A stretch of DNA of 64,000 nt from positions 89,985,261-90,049,260 of the forward strand of contig NC_081829.1 in assembly GCF_030867095.1 (NCBI RefSeq), given 5' to 3'. Position numbers and translations under genes: made by a program. This document shows positions 22,075 to 32,760 of this stretch, piece by piece. Origin of the DNA: Alligator mississippiensis (taxonomy: Eukaryota > Chordata > Crocodylia > Alligatoridae). The notes beneath the pieces are model-generated. The model worked only from the letters and a program-made list of their open reading frames with translations. It ran no database searches and was not told the DNA's origin. How positions within the stretch are numbered: position 1 is the stretch's first letter; each line of letters starts with the position of its first letter.

Positions 22075-22111
22075 TTTAGTACTAATTACTAATTAAGTAA
22101 TTAGTACTAAA
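22075..22111. repeat. Perfect 16-bp inverted repeat with TAATTA cores
   Basis: TTTAGTACTAATTACT and its exact reverse complement flank the five bases AATTA. The hairpin contains several TAATTA/TAATTR sites of the homeodomain type. It lies in very AT-rich intergenic DNA. Whether it binds proteins is unknown. Confidence 0.85.
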
Positions 22112-22708
22112 GCATAAATATTACAGCTAAATGACTGAGTTGGCATGTTGAAAATAATTATGCAAATTAAAAACTCGCTTATTTTGTTTTTATAATATTT
22201 ATATGGCAGTGCTAAAAACTTTTATCAAATAAATTGCTTAGTCCAGTATATGATTTTCCCCTTCAAAAATATGTTAATTATCTTATACAGTTTCATATGC
22301 TGTTCATTTTACCTCTTTTTATATTACTTAAGATATTGCTTTAGGCATAGAAAAGTAAAACCAATACATTAGAATGAAGATATATTTCCATTTGTATACA
22401 GTATGATGAAAAATAGATAACATTTATAGGATTCTCATGTTCACTGTAACTGTGAATTTTCATGCTGTATTAATATCCATTATGGTAGTAATTTCTGTTA
22501 AAATGATTACGCCTCAATTTTGTTAATTAAAATGTATATAATGCATAACTTCATAAGTATTCTAGTTTTTCTCTTGCTATTGTCTTACATTAAGTACAGA
22601 TATTGGAAAACTTAAATCTTTTAGTGAAGTGTATTAAGAGTGTTCTCCTATTTTATCGTTGTGACGCGGTCTCTACAAGAAACCTACAGCAACAGAATCT
22701 GGATATTC

Positions 22709-23001
22709 CAGTTGTTCTCCTTTTAGATTTAAGGCACCCCTCTTTAGACTTAAGGCACCCCTTGGAAAATGCCAGCTCTTAGTTTTCACTTGTTTTTGAT
22801 TACAGAAAAAAAATAAAACCATTCTTCTGTTGCAAAGATCTCAGACCAGAACAGAGCAAAAAAATTGTAATATGGATTTCTATTTGAAATCTCTGGGTTT
22901 ATCTTGTGAATCATGTTTTCATACCTACTAGGGTTAACATTGTGTGGCACCCCACAATACCTGTGAAAGGATCTCTGTGACACCCTGGTTGAGATTCACA
23001 G
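22709..23001 (+). mobile_element. hAT-like element, copy of the 10.7 kb family
   Basis: It starts CAGTTGTTCTCC and ends GGTTGAGATTCACAG, with flanks GGATATTC and GTCTATTC (6 of 8 matching). The interior shares AAGGCACCCCTTGGAAAATG, TTCTTCTGTTGCAAAGA and TTTGAAATCTCTGGGTTTAT with the other copies. There is no transposase frame. Confidence 0.75.
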
Positions 23002-26000
23002 GTCTATTCTCATCATAAATCAGAGCAATGGAATAAACTTAAGCATTTGACTTTATCAGTGGTTTGCAGATTGAGAATGAGTCAGCTTGTGATGGCGGTG
23101 ATTTTTCTTTCTTCTATGGAGGACCTAATGGAGGGTGAAACTATATAGACCCATATGTTTCCACCGTCGGGTAACAGTAAGATCCTTTCAAGGTTTTTCT
23201 GAAAACTAGGGAGGGAGACACACCTTCCCATTCATCCCAAAATAGCCAGCATCCTTCAGTGACAAGACATAGAAAGTGCAACTCCAAGTCTTTGCTCTTC
23301 CTGATTTACATCAGAAAATGGAACTTCAGCTTCTCCAGTCTCAAGTGGATGCTGTGATGTCCAAACAGTTGGCTCTTCTGCTCTGGATACCTCAATCTTT
23401 CCTCTTGGAGATGTCCCACCTTGTATAAATGAACTTTCTTGCGGGCTCAGACCTCAGCCTTCCATATCCCTGGCAAGTGCCTTAACAAAGAGGTCAGAAA
23501 GACGGTCTTTCTTTTATGGCCTAATGATTATTACTTTTTTTTATACGAAGGGCAAGAGCTGCAGCGTAAGAGATTGAGGGAGGTCCAGCCCACTGTATCA
23601 GTAACATGGTGCTCAGGATACTCACTTGGGATATAAGAGACTATGGGCTTGTCCACACTGTGGCAGCAGCAGGTCCCAGGAAGCCAGGGGCTGAGCCCAC
23701 CCGAGTCCACTAATGTGCCCCAAAGTTGCCAGTGGTACTGTTCTGGGTTTGCTTCCAGTGCCCACACTTAGGCTGAGGGCTCAAAAGCAGGTCCTGGGAT
23801 CACCTGGACTAGCCTCACTGGTGAACTTCTGGCTGTGGAGTGTCTCAGCGGACATACATGGGTGAGGCATGCTCGGCCCTAATGTCCCCAGGTTCGGCAA
23901 TGGATACATTAGAGACAAACTTTTGAGGTTTCATCTGTAGTCTCAGTTAGACAAAGTTGTAGCTTGGCTTTGGGTACCTCAGTGGTGAAGCAGAAATCAG
24001 AGCATGAACCTGGAGCAAATCGCACAGTGGCAGTTGCCTACGAAGAGACCCTTTATAGGAATATAGGAACTTAAAGCGGGATCATTTGGCATGGATACAT
24101 CCAGGCCTTGTTAAGACAGGTCTTTAGGGGTTCTGTCTTGTGCTTGTAGCTTAATAAAGGGACAGCCTGACTTTCTATGGATTACCGTGTTCACGTGTTT
24201 ATAGTTTCTCACTAAATTTGCCCAGAAATTCCATCCCGGAGCTGAAAATCCTTTCTTGATCAACACTTTGTTAAAATTGGCATAGTCTGGTAAACGTTTC
24301 CACTTGACAATTCTGAAGTGTTCTCAGAATTAGGATAACTTTGAGGTCTAAATCAGTCGGTACCTCTGCCTTCGATAAAACTCCTGAATTCACATAGATT
24401 CTGCAATGGGAACTCTTCTTCTCAAACTCCCTCTGTCTGATGCAGATACTTTGCCTTTGACTCCATTGATTTTAAGTAGCTGAGATATTTGTTAAAAGAG
24501 AGCCTGAGCAATACCCAAACTCCTAGTGTTGCTCCCCTTCAGTGCTGTAAACAAATCTGGCTTCTTGTTTTTTCCCTGGACCATCATGGCTACAACACTA
24601 CAGTGCAATTACAATTTTAAAAGGCTTGCATGGGCACAAGTGGCAATTTGCATGCTCCATTTGGGCTCAGTGCAGAGACAAAGCAATAAAAATGGTTAAA
24701 TTAATTTTAAGCAAAATTTAAGAGTCATAGGAAGCAGGTATCATATCATGTTCTGCATACATAAAATAATAATTTACATTGTCTCAACTGCTACTTTTCA
24801 GAAGCTTTAGCTTGTCCGTTCACCATTTGTGTAAAATGCATGTAAATACTTTTTTTGCAGCTTTGTCTTTTGAAGGCTTATTGAAAAAAAGGTAACAAAA
24901 GGAAAGTGAATTTTAATGAATACCATTGATACTGCTTCCGTGTGAAGTCATTATACCACCCCTATTCCTGAGATTTAAGTCAGACAGTTTAAAATCCTCT
25001 AAATGAGGCTATTCTTTATAATCAGAAATAATACTCAAAGTTGAGGCACTACTCTAGATTATAAATTAGAGTAGGTGTACGTATTGTTTCCACAATGGTT
25101 TTGTCAATGTTTTATTTCATTTGGGCCACCATAAACTTTATAATTTTGGTCAACCACATTATCTTCTTTTTTCCATTAGTTGAAATCTGGTGTTGGTTAT
25201 TGGATGCCATTCTCAGGACTACCTAAAACTTACAAGAAAACCTTGTCCCTTTCTCAAGAGACTTACAGATGAAAGGAACCGGTCCTGCATATCATCATAT
25301 AATTTTACTTGCATTAGTATTTTACTTGGAGACACCGTTGACCACATTGAGTATGCTCGGGTTACAAAGATACTGGGTCAGAGTAGAACACCTGCTTCTC
25401 AGGGTAATTTCAGATGAGTTCACAAGAAGCATTAACTTCTTGGTAACTGACCCAGATGGCTAATCCCTACTCCTGGGAGCCACACATATGGTTTTTAAGA
25501 CTGCAAAATCATTAGTTAATGCTGTAGTTTGATAGATGCAATACGAGATACTTCTGTATTTCACCACTCACTCACATGTCTTTACTTAATTTGAGATGCT
25601 GGATGATCTGGGTTATTTCTTCAGATACAGATTCCTTGCATATTGGCTGGCAAATCAAAAGTTTCAAAAGTAATTTTTGGATTAGCGAATAATATTTTGT
25701 TTTTAAGTTATGTTTAAGAAAGTAATGTATGATATTACATGGGCAATATTTTTTTAGCCTTTTTTATCTTTGGCATGACTGTGTCTCTTACTCCTCAGAA
25801 CAGAAAGTCAGTATAATTAGAAGAGAAATCTTAAAGAAGAATTTGGAATGTGATATTTTGTTCCCCATAAGATAATCATAGTTTTTAGCCAAGACATGAA
25901 TGCAGAGGCAACTACATCATTTTCTCACAGTGGCTCACCCCTCAGTGATATTTGGTCAAAAGTCAAAGCATTTGCATAGACTGCCCTTTTCACCATTAAA

Positions 26001-26229
26001 CTTTTGTGCCGACAATTGAGACAAACAATACAGAAAAAAGAGTGTTGGTAAGTCTTTACCACTGTGAAGGAACGTTCATTGGACATCACTTGGTGTAGGA
26101 CAGGTAAAGATATTTTTAGACAGAATGAACCTCTCACCTATCAGTCCAACCAAGGACTTGGGGCTATCCAATCTAATCTAAGACTTCAATCTACTATGAG
26201 AATTCAACCAGTCCAATTGTGGCATAGGA
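23002..26229. other. Intergenic sequence, mostly unrecognised
   Basis: 23100-24060 is somewhat GC-richer than its surroundings. At 23645, GGGCTTGTCCACACTG resembles the end of the MITE group, but I could not find the matching other end. The remainder to 26229 is AT-rich and unrecognised. Confidence 0.35.
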
Positions 26230-26449
26230 CAGAGTGCTCAATATTTTGGGCTAGATAAAGGGCACAGAGCTGATCTCTGGACTGGATCGGATCCTGCACA
26301 CTAAGACTGTGATCATCTCTGCCTCTGTCCAGCCCTATGCTCCAGGATTGGACCTGTGTGCAGGGCGAATGCCCTTGGTGCTCCCCATGGACCTGTGGGG
26401 AGCCCCATAGGCTGAACCTGGCCTGTAGACCAGGGATCGAGCACCCTTG
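26230..26449. mobile_element. Short hAT-like element with target duplication
   Basis: The left end CAGAGTGCTCAATATTTTGG and the right end GGGATCGAGCACCCTTG are inverted repeats. The flanks GCATAGGA and GTATAGTA match at 6 of 8 positions. The same right end (GATTGAGCACCCCTG) occurs at 39560, marking a second copy there. At 220 bases it is non-coding. Confidence 0.7.
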
Positions 26450-29440
26450 GTATAGTATATTTGCTACTTGCTTTTTCAGGCCTTTCAAGATTTTCACCTG
26501 AAGAAGATCCTGATTTTGGAAGGTGGCACAGAAGAGGGTTAGCGGTTATTTAAAAATTCTTCATTAATAATGTGCTGGCAAATTTTGGAACACAGTTATT
26601 TGGTCATCTTTGAAACCCACAGGTTTCTGGGACCATTAGTTTTCTTGTTTGGTTCTTTTAAACTAGTTTCAACTAATAGGCAGGCTAAAAGCAGCTTCTA
26701 TCTAGAACAAAAATAATGATCTTGATATAAAGGATTCTTGGCTCTGCCTAGCAGCAAACTCAGGACCCTACAATCTCATTCAGATATTAAATTCTCATTA
26801 ATAGGCTGATCTGTTCACCGCTGTTTCGGATCATGCAAAAAACTGTAGTACTAACATTGTATATGTTGTATATTTTTTTTAACTGCTACATAAAGGCCGT
26901 ATTTTTATGTCACTTTTTGGAATGCCTTTAAATGCTTTTTTGCTAAAATAAGGAAAAAGTAAACATATTTCCAAACTATGCATAGATCTTTATTTAATTT
27001 AAGTTCCTTTTCTTTGCTGAGGCTAGAGTATCCACCTAAATGGCTAAGTGAAAAATATAGGCTGATTGGAATAAATCCTTTACAATCCTTGAGTGTACTT
27101 TTCAGGGCAATACCTCCCTTATTTCTTAATGTAGAAAGTATAGAATTCCTGGCTGCATGAACTTAATTCCATTTAGTTAGAAATTTAAGACAAAAACCTA
27201 TATTATGCTGAAGCTAAGTTTGGAAATTTGTAGGAAATATATTTGGTATAAAATATTTTTTCCTCGAGACTATGACATTTTTGTGCAATGATTACATCTT
27301 CTGAGAATTTCTAAATAAAATAATTTTCAAAGCCCTTCATTATTCTTTACGGGGTGACATTTTTTTCTACCCAAGGTCAAGTCTATAGGCATTCATTTTA
27401 TTAAACAACATCTATTTTGTACAAAAGCAATCCATAGGCCTAAACTTTTATCATCCACTTTTGTTTGGAGATAAATGTCAGTGTTTGGTTCATGGAATCA
27501 GATCTCAGTCTGTTACTGATTCAACATAATTGGTCTTCAGGGAATTTAGGGTTGATATTGGAAATTTTTTAACATTGTCACGTATCAAATAGCTCATCGA
27601 GCAAGAACAGTACAGTAAAAACTCAATCCTACAATCATTTTGATGACTTTCTCAAATAACTGAGGGGAAGAGATGGAGAAACCAAAGCTGAAAAATCAAG
27701 AATACTAAACTGTCCAGAATGACATTTTCTAAATCTATTGGTATGTTATTAACTGAGCAGATTTCATGTTCAAGTAGATTTGCTCAGCAGAAAGACAATT
27801 CATTCAGACTAATGCAGCACAAAGCGCTTTTACAACAGAGTTGAAATTGCCGAGGAATTTTAGTAATACATTTATTGATGCCTCCTCTTCTTACCGGTAA
27901 CTTAGCTTCTTTAAATCTTATAAAATCCATTTTACGGTAGTTAGACATATTCTTTCCCCCAGCTCCTTGTTTCTTGAATTGTACACAAAAAAGTCTTTCA
28001 AAAAATGAATGTAATTCTGTTTTACATCAAAATAGCAAAAGAGGTTTTGAGTATCTCTGCTTTCATATATATCACTGGCAAGTTAAATTGATCCCCTGTA
28101 TCGGATGAATCTGCAGTTACAGTGTCTAATCATATATCCAGCACATGATAGACGATAGATTTAGATATGCGTGTTTATCACCAGCCAATAATTTTTCAGA
28201 TGGAGGTGACTGTGGCACTACCAAGAAAGATCTGTGTTTCTGTATGGAGGAGGAGGAGTGTACTTTCCATAAATGATGCAGGCTCCAAAGCCCCAGAGGA
28301 AGAAAGGTAACATACCATCTCTAATCTAAAAATTACTTTTTTTTTACACAAATGCTTTTTATCCTAGGGGCCAAATGTGTTTTATCTCTTTATTTGAATA
28401 CCGCTTTGAATATATACTAGCTGAACATATGTCACTGGTCATCTATTTTCCTTTTGTAGCTGTCACAATGACAGCTTTCCTAAACTAATGGAAGTAAGAG
28501 ATGCAATCTCAGCTTATCTTTAGATTGATGCTTGAATTTTCCAGCAAGTGTGCTCAGAAACAGAGCAGCTTATTTCCCCCTAGCCGGCATAGTGAAGCTG
28601 TGCATATCGTTCTTATCTCTTGCAATCTGGGAAGCTGGAGTTTTAAAGTCATTCCTGAAGCAGGGATTACTAAATGGCAATGTAGTATACTGCTTCTTAG
28701 CTTGTCTTCTCTTTACATTTCTTGTCAGACAAATGAAATAGCAGATTCATAAGTCAGGTCATATCTACTCTGTATCTGTTTTTTCCAGGCCTATCTTGAC
28801 ACATTCAGATAAATCATCTTGCAGTGAAGAGATGGTCTGAATCTTGCACAGAAAATGAGTATCTCCAAACCTGCCAGACCTCAGCAAATCCTCAGGTTGT
28901 GTTCGCACCGTGCTGTCTGCTCTGCTACTGATCCCAACTTTAGGAGTATTGTTTCAGTATTTCTTCTTTCTTTATGACACGGTGTCCACAGCGTCCCACG
29001 TGTCTACCTATGGCACCTTGCAAGTTGGCAGCTATATGATTTTTATAACTTTCTGGAGTCCTAAACCAGTTTTTCCAAAATCTGGGTACTTTGAAACAAA
29101 CTCTCATGCCTCTCAGTCCCTTTGTTTACCATCTGGATCAATAACGGAACAAAACTGGCCCTTTTCCCCATTTTGTTAGATACATCAGTCTTATTGTAGA
29201 CAGCTTTTTAAGTTGCATTGTTGCGTTTAGGTTGAAGAGTTTCTGCTTTTTTACTTTAATTTTATGATTTTTTTTAAAAATATTGGATAATGCAACAAAA
29301 CTGAAAAGTTGAACCTCTTGCTTCAGACCATTCTTCTTTTCACATTGGCACAAACATTGCTTTTTATGCCTTTGGAGAAGGAATACACCCAAATATATTA
29401 TTAGTATACAACATTTATATTGGTGTCATGCCAACTTAGA
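26450..29440. other. Intergenic sequence, nothing recognised
   Basis: This is AT-rich unique-looking DNA. The short open frames here show no recognisable domain or splice context. Confidence 0.45.
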
Positions 29441-29600
29441 ACACCATTTTGCTAAGTGCTATACAAACATGTAGATAATGATAATCCCCGCCTTGGAGAG
29501 TAGTCTAAAAGACCTTTTATAGCAGGTCAGGAAGACACACAAGTGCTCAGGGCGGTAGGCAGAGTGATGACAATAGGATATGTGCAATTCCTAACCAATA
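29440..29600. repeat. Ancient amniote interspersed repeat fragment
   Basis: CATTTTGCTAAGTGCTATAC and AATCCCCGCCTTGGAGAGTA match a phrase that is widespread and decayed in turtles, crocodiles and birds (of the type 'gtgctaggcgctgtacaaac ... ccctgcccc'). Related pieces occur at 35790 and 36590. I do not name the family. Confidence 0.5.
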
Positions 29601-30499
29601 AGAGACAGTCATTTGTTTGCCATCTTCCTACCTATTGTCAAGTTGCAGTATAGCATATATTTACAGGAGGTAAATTTTGCAGAGGGATTTAAAAGGACCA
29701 GCTGATGCCTTTAAGGGAGCAGCATGAGGAAAAGAGGCAGATAAGGCTGGTATTACTAGGAAGTAATGGCTCATTAAGCCAGTAGATAGAATGGGACTAA
29801 ATAGTAACTCTCTTAAAAGATAAAATTAAGGAGGTTGAGTCTGAGGCGTTGGGGCATCCAGCCAGTGAAAGGATACAAGGTGGAGGGAGGGACTGAGATA
29901 GTCAGAAAGACAAGCCAAAAAGACGAGAGTCAGAATGGCTAAAGGGCGCAGGAGAGAAAGTGGTTGATACCAAGTTAGAGAGGAGAAATAAAACTCGTTA
30001 AAGTGCCTAAGTGCCTTGGAGTGGAGTTGTACCTTATAGCTTACCATGCTAACTTTAAGGAACATTAGTCGGTGTTAAAGTTAGGCACGTGCTTTTGCAC
30101 AATTAAGGGTTAATAGCCCCTGTAACAGGCACTGCTCTGACCTGCACTTAAGGGGCTGGGGAGCAGGGGTGTCTCAGGAGCCAAGTTGGCTCTGTGCCCA
30201 CCCAGCTCACCTGCTCTCTGGGGCAATGTAGGCAACCCAGATTGGGACCCTGCCAGCACCATCCAAACACATTGGGGTCTTACCCCTACCCCCGTGCTGC
30301 CTGAGATCAGGCCTGCCACCCACCGCCACTCAGGATCGGGCCCACCGTATCCCAGCCAATCCAGGATTGGGCGCACCACTCCCCTGACAGCCTGGGGTTG
30401 TGACTCACCTGTGGCTGCTGGCTCTGTCCCAGGGGAGCAGGCAGGGAAGGGGAACCCGCCCGCTGCTGCTCTTGTTTTCTGGCTGGCAGCAGGTGGGTG
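29601..30499. other. Intergenic sequence with GC-rich repeat-like block
   Basis: 30110-30490 is GC-rich (CCCACCCAGCTCACCTGC, GATTGGGCGCACCACTCC, with a recurring ATTGGG/ATCGGG motif), unlike its flanks. It abuts the inverted hAT-like element at 30500 and could belong to a longer element. No ends were found. Confidence 0.35.
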
Positions 30500-30696
30500 G
30501 GCAAATTATAAGATACATCCAGAGATTTCAAATAACAATTCATAGTGTTAAAAACATCCTGAACTGTTGGGGTCTTTCGGAGCCTTTGCAACAGAAGAAT
30601 TGTTCTAATATTTTTCTGTAGTCAAAAACTGAGTGAAAACTAAGGACTTGCATTTTCCAAGGGGTTCTTCGAGTGCCTTGAGGTTGAAAAATACTG
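30500..30696 (-). mobile_element. hAT-like element, inverted, partial
   Basis: Read on the minus strand this is the same family as 10681-10975 and 22709-23001. It has a CAGTATTTTTCAACC end, then CCCCTTGGAAAATGC, TTCTTCTGTTGCAAAG and ATTTGAAATCTCTGGATG. The terminus at 30696 is clear. The other end fades into GC-rich sequence, so it is truncated or has been interrupted. Confidence 0.65.
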
Positions 30697-30704
30697 CACT
30701 AGGC

Positions 30705-30960
30705 TGTTCATCTCCTTCCTTATCTTTGCTACCAACTGCACTCATCGTGTAGTAACTGCCTCTATTTGTGAAGACTGAAGTAAAAAAAGACATTAAATAT
30801 TTCAGCCTTCTCCGCATCACCTGGAACTAGATTACCTTTTATATTCCATAAGGGGCCTATAGGCTCTTTGGTTTACCTCTTACTTTTGACATACTTGTAG
30901 AATCCCTTTTTAATGCCTTTTGTCCATCCTACTCTTAAGACTGCTTTAGGATCACCTGGT
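30705..30960 (-). pseudogene. Degraded CR1 LINE ORF2 fragment
   Basis: On the minus strand, broken frames encode KKGFYKYVKSKR, TKEPIGPL, then EKAEIFN and FFTSVFTNRG. These correspond to the segment NKKLFFRYIGSKRKAQGGIG and ELLNEFFASVF of the intact CR1 at 16440-18422. In-frame stops between the pieces show it is an old, dead copy. It lies immediately beside the inverted hAT-like element. Confidence 0.7.
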
Positions 30961-31464
30961 CACGGACTCTGCGAAATCTAAAAAAACAGTTGTAAGCAGT
31001 CTCTCTCAAGAAACAATGTCTGGTTCAAAATCCCAGGATGAAGGGGATTTCATCTTCTAAAGACAGCCCTATAAGCAATTTTCAGAATGGAGTTCCCTTA
31101 AATATATTGCTTCTGCAGGACCACAATGCCATTTTTCTCTCTTTTTTTACTTCTATACCCCAGCTTTGAAAAGGTTTGTGAAGGTACAGAGGAAATGAGG
31201 GATCATCACAGAGCGTGGGATATTTATACTATTTGCCTGTAGAATACAGGATATGAGAGGATTTTTCTGGCAGTTACTGTGCTAAAAAAACCAAAAGCCA
31301 AGTATTGCTTAGCAGGGTGTGCGATGGAGCTATAGACGCTTAACAGTATATTTAGAGAACAAAAGTTACATTTATAAGTAATTTCTCCTTATACGAATTA
31401 AGAACTTGTTTAACGTGTATCATGGTTTTACATTTCCTCCTGCATGGTTATTGTAACCTCTGAC
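30961..31464. other. Intergenic sequence, nothing recognised
   Basis: This is ordinary AT-leaning DNA between the old CR1 piece and the second foldback element. Confidence 0.4.
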
Positions 31465-31985
31465 ACAGCGCTGCTCTGGGTGGGCTGGCAGGAAGCTTCA
31501 GCCCCACAGCTTCTGCCCAGCACATGGGGCTCTGGCTCCAGCTCCTGGACGTCTTCCATACCTTCCGCTCGCAGGGGCTGTTCATCGCGCTGGGCAAGCA
31601 GAGCAGAGCTCCATGCGCTGGACTGAAGCCGCCAGGCTGAAACTTCCACCTGCCCCGAGCGGCACTGTGTGGTGCGGCAGGAGCCACAGCTGGAGATAAG
31701 GGGATCAGAACAGCCTTGCTGGGCCACACCAGCTTCCCCTTGCCTCCAGCAACTCCTTCCCATCCCACTGCTGCCCCTGCTGTGCCACTTTGGGACATGG
31801 AGTAGACGGGGGCAGCTTCAGCCTGGTGGCTTCAGCCCAGCACATGGAGCTCTGGCTGCTTTCCATCCTTTCTGCCCCTACAGTGCAATGAACAGCCCCT
31901 GCGGGCGCAGTGGATGGGAGGCGTCTGGGAGAAGCCATGGGGCTGAAGCTTCCCACGTGGCCACCCAGAACAGTGCAGCAGGGTG
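31465..31985. repeat. Second foldback (inverted repeat) element
   Basis: The two halves are imperfect reverse complements. GGAAGCTTCAGCCCCACAGC near 31490 answers CATGGGGCTGAAGCTTCCC near 31935. GCAGGGGCTGTTCATCGCGC near 31573 answers GCAATGAACAGCCCCTGC near 31885. The arms are about 200 bases around a centre near 31725. The segment is GC-rich, without transposase. It resembles in layout, but not in sequence, the foldback element at 5556-6831. Open frames on both strands follow from the palindrome. Confidence 0.65.
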
Positions 31986-32059
31986 AGTTTCTGGGAAAAG
32001 ACCAAGCCCCATTCCTTTTGTTCCTTGTCTCCTGATAACTGCCTCTCTGAGCCCCCAGC

Positions 32060-32760
32060 CTCCTGGACTAGGGACTGTCAGTGAAAAAGCGGGAGCCTGA
32101 ATTGATTCAACCTTTGCATCAATTAGTTAGTCTAACCTGTGTAGACTGAACTGATTTGCAAGTCAATAGACATTCATTTTTTATTCTGGAAATGCAGACA
32201 CATGGCTAAAGTGGCTCCGGCTAGAAGCTGTGGGGTGCTAGAACAACCCTCCCTTCCCTTCCTCAGCAGTTGTGAGCTGGGAGGCATGGCCAGGCCCTGG
32301 CAGGTCGCTAAGCATGATTGCAGAGAGGTTTAAACCCCAACACTGGCCTGCAGGGACCCCAGCCAGGGTGTGCCTGGGTGGGGAGTGGGGAAGCAGCCCT
32401 TGCCAGGCTTGTCCCCGTGGCCAGACTCCAGCCAAGGCAGCGCCTCAGGCGAAGAGAGGGAGAGCGAGGATTAAATTCCCCTGTCTTCTGGTGGGCATGG
32501 GACCCCAGATGGGGTCTGCCCAGCTTTCCCCCCTGCCTGTTCGGGCAGTCGGGGGCCTAGCCAGAACCAGCCAGCATGGCCCAGCTATCTGCCCAGGGCT
32601 GGGGCTGCGGCTGCAGCTGCAAAGCTGGGGCTGTGAGGCTGAGCCGGGCTGGCCTGTGGGTGCTACTGAGGATGGACGCAGAGGAGCTAGCTTGGGCTGG
32701 GCCACTGGGACTGGGCCCTTCCCAGTAGGCTGTGGCTGTGGAGGCTGCGCAGCCAGATTG
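32060..32760. other. GC-rich block of probable repeat origin
   Basis: A segment with near-palindromic GATTCAACC..CATCAATTAG and GTAGACTGAACTGATT phrases (32095-32170) is followed by GC-rich DNA (32250-32760) dense in GGGGCTG and CCAGCC. The composition resembles the interior of the other non-autonomous elements. I cannot define ends or family. The frames within it are not credible genes. Confidence 0.35.
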
